Source: Cinnamomum chago (lineage: Eukaryota; Streptophyta; Magnoliopsida; Laurales; Lauraceae). Taken from it: a DNA stretch of 64,000 nt. How positions within the stretch are numbered: position 1 is the stretch's first letter; every line of letters starts with the position of its first letter. Position numbers and translations under genes: made by a program. The stretch is from the NCBI GenBank assembly GCA_038049695.1, contig CP142453.1, positions 110,518,501-110,582,500 on the forward strand, in the 5' to 3' direction. This document shows positions 57,015-64,000 of the stretch, in pieces. The notes below the pieces were generated by a model. The model saw only the letters and a list, made by a program, of their open reading frames with translations. It ran no database searches and was not told where the DNA came from.

Positions 57015-57325
57015 GGGCCCGTTTGATGTTTTACCAGATTAGTAAAAGTAAAAAAAGCCTTCATTTTTCAGACAATGAGTCACATCAATAACACTTTAAT
57101 TCAAAATTTCCTCCATCTTTTAAAAATTAAAATGTTAAAAAGTAACTTTCTTTATCTACTAAAAGAGAAAAAAAACTCAACTTTTTTTTAAAGAAAAAGT
57201 TAAAAAGATTTCATACCAAACAACTAAGAACAAAATACCATCATAATCTCATTATATTTTATTCTCTCTTCATTTTTTATGCTTTACTACACTTTATTTT
57301 ACATATAAAATTACCAAACGGACTT
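57015..57325. mobile_element. MITE, about 310 bp (same family as 41201-41507)
   Basis: The left end is GGGCCCGTTTGATGTTTTAC. The right end is AAATTACCAAACGGACTTT, imperfectly inverted. The interior shares AAGCCTTCATTTTTCAGACA, GTCACATCAATAACACTTTA and CATACCAAACAACTAA with related copies. There is no coding capacity. Confidence 0.7.
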
Positions 57326-58545
57326 TGGGCGTGTTTGACAATTAACTAGTTAAAATGAAGTCAAGTGAATCCAGACAATAAATGATAAATGGTCATATTA
57401 AAAGTACACAATTTCAAAATTCACTACGAATTTAAAAAAGAAGAAGAAGTAACATCCTTTCTTCACTAAAAGACAAAAAAACTCCACTTTTCTATAAAAG
57501 AGATAATCAAAGGGCATGTTTGCGTAGCTCATTTCCATAGAAAAAGGGGTGCTTTTCTGCAGAAAAATCATTTTTTATGCGTTTGGTGTGGTCATTTTCC
57601 GCGAAACTACTTTTTTGCCAGCTCAGCTTTTTTCCTTTCTTACCTTAGAAACAAACTTCCCATGGGGGGTATGGAAAGTCCATTTCCACAGAAAACTTAC
57701 TCCCTTTATTAACTCCATTTCCTCACTCATTTCTAATGTGAAAACCCTAGCCTGTTCTCTTCTCTTCAAGGACCAGAGCAAGGAACACCTCCATTGTCAC
57801 CAACCTTCTATAGGTGACACATCTCTCTCTCTCTCTCTTGCCCCCCTTACTTTGGCCATGCCCCAACCTCCCTGCAACCACGCCCCACCTCCCCTGTAGC
57901 CATGCTCAAACCTCTCTGTAGCCATCATCGCCCCTGCAGCCACTTTGACAACAGAATTTTCAAGCATACTTTGAACGCCTCATGTTGGAAACATACAGTG
58001 AGGCCCCAAAGCCCAAACACAGCATGTGATGTACAAATCACAACACACCGAGTCTTTCCACTCTTTTCCGGTATGAACATGATGATGACATAGATTCTTA
58101 GATGCCAAAACAATAAAAGGTTGTCTTTCAAGGAAACTAGATGTGTTTAATTGGCACTCGATGCTAAACTTGAAAGATCATCCCAGATGACCAAACAATT
58201 GTTTTCAGTTAGGAGCAAAAATTATTTTGGATATGTCACAAAATTCTACAACCACACCAAACATTGTTTTGGATATGCCACATAATTTCCACAACCGCAC
58301 CAAACAAACATTAGAATGAATTCATTGAGGAAAGGAAATCTATTCCAAACATGAAAAATATAATTTCTACATAACTCCTTTTCCATGGTATTCAATTACC
58401 ATGGACTTTGCTAATGTGGCAAGTTCCTCATTCCACGGAAAGGCCTTCTACGCAAACGTGCCAAAAAAGATTCCATACCAAACAACTAAAATCAAAATAT
58501 CATCATAACATCTTATATTTTATTCTCTTTTGATTTGATGCCTCA
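57326..58545. mobile_element. Second MITE copy, split by a nested element
   Basis: Immediately after the first MITE a second related copy begins (GGGCGTGTTTGACAATTAAC). It runs to about 57511, then resumes at 58463 with AGATTCCATACCAAACAACT and TATATTTTATTCTC. The break is filled by the inverted-repeat element at 57512-58462. Confidence 0.6.
57512..58462. mobile_element. Inverted-repeat element nested in a MITE, 951 bp
   Basis: The left terminus is GGGCATGTTTGCGTAG. The right terminus, reverse-complemented, is GGCACGTTTGCGTAG. These resemble the PIF/Harbinger-type termini at 3155 and 18733. Subterminal sequence also pairs (CATTTCCATAGAAAA-like against TTCCACGGAAAGG). The flanks are A-rich (AAA on both sides), so the target duplication is ambiguous. 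The interior has no recognised gene; the frame at 57549-57899 is not supported. Confidence 0.7.
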
Positions 58546-60961
58546 CCTCACCATTCATCCATATAGGCCCTGTGGGTAATGGCTGCGGAAGAGGAAATAG
58601 AGGAACTGTTGATCCTCGTTTTATGGAATCAATTTCCTACCATCTTTGGTTAGGAAGTGTTGATCCTCACCATCACGGAACTCAAGCACAGAGCGGTGGC
58701 CGGAGGGGGCAATGAGCCCACTCCTCGCTGCACCAAAGGGAGAAGAAAATCCGGCACCTTGTCTCCTCCTCCTTCTGTGATAAATTTTTGAGGATTTAAA
58801 TGGAAAAAGCACATAATTCGCACGTGTTACGCAATCAAACACTTTAGCAAGTGGGGCACCAATTAGAGCAATTGGCTCGATTTTCTTTTCTTTTTTTTTT
58901 ACTATTTTGTCACATGGTCGGCGCCGACCTTATTTACACTGAATAAAGTCAGTGATGACCCTGTCCGCGCACAGTTTTAGGGCTAAAATCCCTGTTTCTT
59001 CTCATTTTTTCCTATTATCTTCCAGCCTACCGTCGAGATTGACCTTAGGCGAGTGACGAAGAACGATTGCTTCCATTTTCACAACCACCAGCCTTCAAAT
59101 GGAATTCCTCAACTGATTCTCGTCAGGCCCATCGTTTTTTCCATTGTCCTTCATTTCGATCGACACATTTGAGGTATGAATCTCCTTCCTTTTTGAATCA
59201 TTTTCAATGTTTTTGTATTTTCCATTCATTTTGTTTTCCCGCCATCTCGCATATAATATTGAAATGCATGGTTTGTTATCTTCAATGTCATATTCAATTT
59301 GTACATTGTTTGTTTGCTTTGATTAGGGTTTGTAAATTCCAATTTTAGGGTATTTTCAGTTGAGAAGGACGATGGAGGACTGAGGTTTGTTTTAAGTGAG
59401 TTTGAGTGAGTTGTTTTAGTTTGCCAAACTTGAGGAAATTGTATGTGGTGAAAGAGTTACCTGCACCAAATAATTTTAACCTTCATAACTCTAGAGTCCA
59501 GAGTGCATCAATCTAAAAGTCTCAGTGCTGTCGTTTTCCATGCATGAGTGACAAATTCATGAATACAAAAATTACACTCATATGAACACATGTTGAGGCC
59601 TAAATTTTGTAAGGCTTGGGAGTGACAGGACATATGGAGAACTCAACAAACAAGCCAAACTTTGAAAGAAAAAAAGTTGCATTGGTTCAATTTCTTTGCA
59701 ACAATACGCCTTACTAGAAGTGTGCTCAACTCACCATGTATGCAGGAGCAGTTTCTTCTGGAAACTCCCCATTTGAACTTCTGTGTGCAATATTATAAGG
59801 GTGAAATGTTTGGAGGGGTTGTCTTTTCTGTTCATATGTTTTACTTGGAAGTGGGTAGAGAGGCCTCCTAAGACAACTTCCAATGATTGACAGAACTCCC
59901 TAACTGAAAAATGAGATACTTAGTCATGTACACTTGTGCAGTTGTTGTGCCCTGCCCATGGATCAGTTACATGTACACCTAAATAACATACCATTACAGC
60001 TTCTAAGAAATCCCAGATACTTGCATCCGTTTTAAGAGCATTGAAAGAACTTGAACAAGAAGTTTACCAATCACAGGAAAAACCAAGTGAAGAAAAGTTC
60101 CAATCTTTTCAAAATATTGAAATCACCAAAGAAACAGATCCAAGTACTGATTAAGAGATTTTGATGCTTACAGATTGAAGTGGGCTTCATCTTCCGTTGG
60201 ATTATAGTCAATCTTCACCTTTTCCTTCTTCTGGTATCATTATAGAATATCAAGCAACCATAAAGAAAAAAGAACTAACAAATCAATAGAAGTAAAGAAA
60301 AGAAAAGAATATAGTTAAGAATAGCATGGACTAACCAAACAGAAAAAAATAATAGCATGGCCTCGCACTAAAGTGAAAATTTTGTGATCCATAAAATGCT
60401 CCATCTCCTTCATTGATCTGTACACAAAGATATGTACATAAAACATTTAGTACCATGCTTGGCCAAATGCTCAGGTAAACAGATGCTTATATAGGCAAAC
60501 AAATTTACCCACACCTGTGAAAATCCTGTAACTCAAGAGTTCCAAGATCCAAAAGATTATCTTGGGTCACTTTTCACTTTTCACTTTTTACTTTTCAAAA
60601 GTTGCCTATCATAGTGTGTCCCCTATTATTAAAACTCTAAATTGAGATGGTTCTTATATTAACTTTCATATCATATGTACTTGTAAACAAAGCAAGTTGG
60701 GGTTTTGACTGTGATGCATTTGGTGCACCACAACCACATCATGTCACACTGTGAGGGCATGAAAAATTATTGTCACTACCATAAAAATTGCTTTTTAATG
60801 CTGGATCTCTCAATTGCTTTAATATTGTCACTAGTTCTCCTATCTTGATTTTACTATTTCAGAACATTGCTTTTTACTATTGCTGACATTTAAATTAATG
60901 TGTCATTGTAAAAATTGCTTTTTACTATTCAATGCTATCATGTATAATTAGATGTACACAG
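58546..60961. other. Upstream region of the PMD element gene; no coding exon recognised
   Basis: A palindromic GGTCGGCGCCGACC lies at about 58917-58930. From about 58960 to 59171 the sequence looks like a transcribed leader ending at a GAG/GTATGA donor, which could be a non-coding first exon of the gene starting at 60962. A short tandem TTTTCACTTTTCAC tract is at about 60565-60600. Frames at 59067-59348 and 59662-59871 match nothing I know. Confidence 0.4.
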
Positions 60962-63900
60962 ATGTCTAAAGAGAATACCACCAATGCTGAAGTGCCCCGC
61001 AACAAGGCTAGTACCTCAAATGCACAATCAACAGTTCTTTTATGCGAGCAAGAGCATCACATCTCGGCCGCTGTTCAACGTGATTTGGTATACTCTCTTT
61101 CATAAAACCAGTAATCAATTGAACTTCTTTTCGATCTATGACTAACGTTATTAAAACTTTCATTTTTCTCGCAGGAGTTGGGCACATACAGATGCTTTCC
61201 CACTAACCCCGACTATGGGCAGTGGGACCTCAACGAGCAACAGATGCAGTGGGTTGCCGATGTCGGGCTGTATCATCTGGCTCAGATGAGGTGGATGGAG
61301 ATTCACCATGCATTGATCATGGGGCTGATCAAGCGGTGGAGGCCGGAGACGAACACATTTCAACTCCCATTCGGCGAGGCGACCATCACATCAGAGGACG
61401 TAGCATACATCTACGGCCTACCTATTGATGGTTTGCCCGTAATGGGCCGGACATACACCCACCACGAGATCGATGATTTATGTTGGGAGCTTCTTGGTGT
61501 GGTGCCCCAAATGAAAGAAGACTACAATGGGGTCTCCCTTAAGTTCACATGGCTGGAACGCATCTTTCGTCCCACTCCGGAGGAGTTAAGGGATAAGGTT
61601 AAGCCAAAACCAAAGGGAAAGAAGAAAAAAGGCAAAGGAGATGCGAAGAAGAAGACAACAGAGGCAGATGATGTATTTAAAACTCGGGCCTATTTGTTTT
61701 TTTTTTGTGGCGGGACAGATTTTTTGCAATTCTTCATGGGCACGAGGCCCCTTTTATATTTTAGAGTTGTTTATGGAGTTTAGGCCCTATTCATGGGCCT
61801 CTGCTTGTTTAGCGAACTTGTATAAAATGCTAAACAAGAGTGTATATTGGAAAGGGGTCCAGAGGCGTGAGATGCCCAACCCTATCGATGAGAGGGATGC
61901 TGTGGAGAAGAAGTTTAAGTTTCTTTATGGCCGCCTCTAGCTTATTCAGGTGAGCTTGATACATTTCCCCTTCATACTTTCAATATTTATATCTTAATAT
62001 TCTAATGAATTCCTTTCTTTTAACAGATCTGGGCTTACACCAGAATGAAGATTGGTAGAGGTCTAAGTCCAAGCAACCACTTAGACCATGACATACAGTT
62101 TCCCCTCATGGTTACATGGGCGAACCGACTTTTAGGAATGACCCATCTTACGACCGTGAGAGACGTACGAAAGCAACTCAATTACATCACCTCCAAAGAG
62201 GTAGAAAGATTTCATTTCAGTTTTCCATTATTTTCATACTTACTTTAATGGTTCTAACTTACTCAATGCTTCATGCATAGTTTGAGTGGCAGCCGTATAA
62301 GAAATACGGAATGGATTTTTTGAAGCATGTCAAGAAGGCTGACAAAGCACTCTTCACAACAGACTCTCCCCTTATCTCATACTGGGTGTTAGAGCATCAC
62401 CCTACCCATAGGGTCATGAGGCAGTTTGGCCTGAGACAGACGGTGCAAAGAAAATACGGGGAGATCTGTGATAGATTAGAGTCTAGTGAATGAGGAGGAG
62501 GTGAAGTAATGGGAAGCTCGGGCAAACAATGTGCTTAAGAGAAAACGAAAAAAAATCAAAAGGGGGGGGGGGATGAAGAAGAATACATGAGATGGTATGA
62601 AGCGAATACCATCATGCATAGTGGCTGTGTCAGGCAACGGGACGAGCCAAAAAGGGATCCTTTCCCAGAGCCTGAAGTCCAAGCTCCTACAGTCCCACAG
62701 ACCCAAGTATGACGTTCACACCTTTTGCATCCCTTACTTTGCTTCACATTGATTTAGTTAATATGTTTTATAACAGGATCCTTTCAATATGTCCACTGCA
62801 GGTCTCTCTCTTCCTCGACCACATGGTACAGTCATGCGATCGTTCGATCGCTGCAAATGTGGACCTACTCACCTTTATAACTTCGATTAAGAGAAAGATT
62901 AATAGATTTTGGTCCATATTTGGGACTACGTACCAGGACTATATCGAGACATGTAGTTCATCCGATGAGGAAGTTGATGATACTCTCGTAAGGATATAAT
63001 TAAATTCGAACATTTCATTTTGTGAATTAATGAATGTTTTTTGTGATTTTCTCGCCAAAACTTGCTTCATTTTGCAGACCGTCAAATCGCAAAAACAAGC
63101 AAGGATTAAGAGGAAGTCCTTAAAAAGCCCCGCTAAGAAGCCTCGACCTAGTATCGAGGCTCCCTTGATGATAGATGACTCCCTCGTCAAGGCATCAACC
63201 TCCCACACTTTGGATGAGGAGGAAAAAAATGAAGCAGATGCAAGCAATTTTGACGCAGCTTTTGGCGATATGGATGACATCCCTATCGAGGATCTTATCT
63301 CCGTCTCGCCCGGTCCTCAAGGATACATCACTCCACCAAAGGGCACTAGCCAGGCAATCATTGTATCCCCCACACAGGCTACAATTGACTCTTTGATATG
63401 GAGGTGCAAGCATATACCGAGGCTAAGGAAGATCCCGAATAGGTTTTTGGATTATCAACATCCATTGCCCCAAACGGGTTATGTTCTGACGGATGTGGAG
63501 AAGGAACTGTTGATGGATTTCTATAAACGTCACACGCATAGGTAACTGCAATTGTTGAAAAGTCTTCTATTGCAATGCAGTCTTTGTTTGTTTTTTTACT
63601 AATTCAACGTCGAAATACTCATTGCATTTACAGGAAAGAGGAGTTGGATATGATCATCTCGCGCGTCGATTCTTAGCCCCTAAGAGATTTATTGGACGAG
63701 GGCACTTGGATGGACTCGAGTATCATATATTTTTTATTTGAAGTGCTACCGGAAAAGTGCAAGGATGCATACTTGGCAAACTCTAGTATATGCGTAAGTT
63801 TGATAAAAAATGAAAACCACTTTGACTTTCTACTCACTTGGTTAAATGTCCTCTCTTGTTTGATGTCTGAGATACTTGTCTTGCAGAGTTACTGGAAAAA

Positions 63901-64000
63901 GGGTTTAATGACTGGAGATGACATGGCCTTTGGGCCCAAGGGAGAACGTGTAATGTATGCGATGGAGTGCAAAACTCTAGTCTACGTGATTCACGCTCAC
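60962..64000 (+). pseudogene. Plant mobile domain (PMD) gene with Ulp1/C48-like protease end, decayed, runs off the window
   Basis: Exon 1 (60962-61087, start MSKENTTNAEVPRNKAS) joins in phase to exon 2 (61175 onward). Exon 2 shows the PMD signature: HHALIMGLIKRWRPETNTF, LPFGEATITSEDVAYIYGLP, then after a Lys-rich insert TRAYLFFFCGG. A frameshift between 61680 and 61760 shifts to the frame reading PYSWASACLANLYK. Exon 3 (62027-62200) gives IWAYTRMKIGRGLSP. Exon 4 (from 62281) gives FEWQPYKKYG and HRVMRQFGLRQTVQ, then another frame has EEYMRWYEANTIMHSG. Later exons hold a basic/acidic linker, then GTWMDSSIIYFLFEVLPEK and ECKTLVYVIHAH, which resemble the start of a Ulp1/C48 cysteine protease up to just before its catalytic His. 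In-frame stops at 61938-61940, 62491-62493 and 63674-63676 mark it as decayed. PMD and Ulp1 domains occur together in plant transposons, so a mobile origin is inferred. Confidence 0.75.

Noticed and set aside
58621-58842. Minus-strand 73-residue frame with an Arg run
   Set aside because: No recognisable domain, no exon signals, and it sits between MITE sequence and AT-rich spacer.
59662-59871. 69-residue plus-strand frame upstream of the PMD gene
   Set aside because: No similarity to any family I know, no splice or promoter support, and composition like neighbouring non-coding DNA.
63195-63413. Minus-strand open frame at the right edge
   Set aside because: It is a shadow of the PMD-gene linker exon on the plus strand.

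Overview
The window is nuclear DNA from a flowering plant. The evidence is two plant-specific genes with spliced, phase-consistent exons, AT-rich long introns, and many plant-type transposable elements (Copia, long-LTR retrotransposon, hAT, PIF/Harbinger, Mutator-like MITE, TRIM, LINE remnant, plant-mobile-domain element). Very long introns loaded with elements suggest a large genome, possibly a woody or early-diverging angiosperm. That placement is inference; no marker in the window fixes the species.

Two host genes are clear. On the minus strand, 9825-14612 holds the 5' part of a PHD-finger chromatin protein of the IDM1 family: a basic N-terminus, a conserved pre-PHD domain, a Tify-domain-binding-like domain and PHD zinc fingers, in three exons. 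The acetyltransferase half expected in the family was not found and probably lies left of the window. On the plus strand, 42244-50309 holds a complete mTERF5 (MDA1)-type plastid transcription-factor gene: four exons, 487 residues, with a first intron of about 5.9 kb that contains a TRIM, a LINE RNase H remnant and other repeats.

The rest is mostly mobile DNA, much of it nested. 1-900 is a degenerate minisatellite-like array. 3155-4160 is a non-autonomous PIF/Harbinger element with TTA target duplications. 5354-7197 is an internally deleted Copia element whose left LTR was itself invaded. 8627-9021 is a minus-strand LTR plus primer-binding site. 16244-16618 and 38492-38981 are two copies of one Mutator-like MITE, each with a 9-bp target duplication. 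18733-24089 is a 5.4-kb PIF/Harbinger element with TAA target duplications that carries a MYB/SANT-like gene but no visible transposase. 27475-35675 is a solo LTR with CATAT target duplications, split by a 5.2-kb hAT element with a decayed transposase. 37149 to about 40.4 kb is a truncated Copia with its 3' LTR.

From 50.3 to 57 kb I see no convincing gene, only local duplications, a G-rich tract and AT-rich DNA. 57.0-58.5 kb is a cluster of MITEs, one interrupted by another inverted-repeat element. From 60962 to the right edge runs a decayed multi-exon gene joining a plant mobile domain (PMD) to what looks like the start of a Ulp1/C48 protease. It is most likely the gene of a transposon and continues past the window.

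No tRNA, rRNA or CRISPR array was recognised. All boundaries and identities come from reading the sequence; no database search was run.
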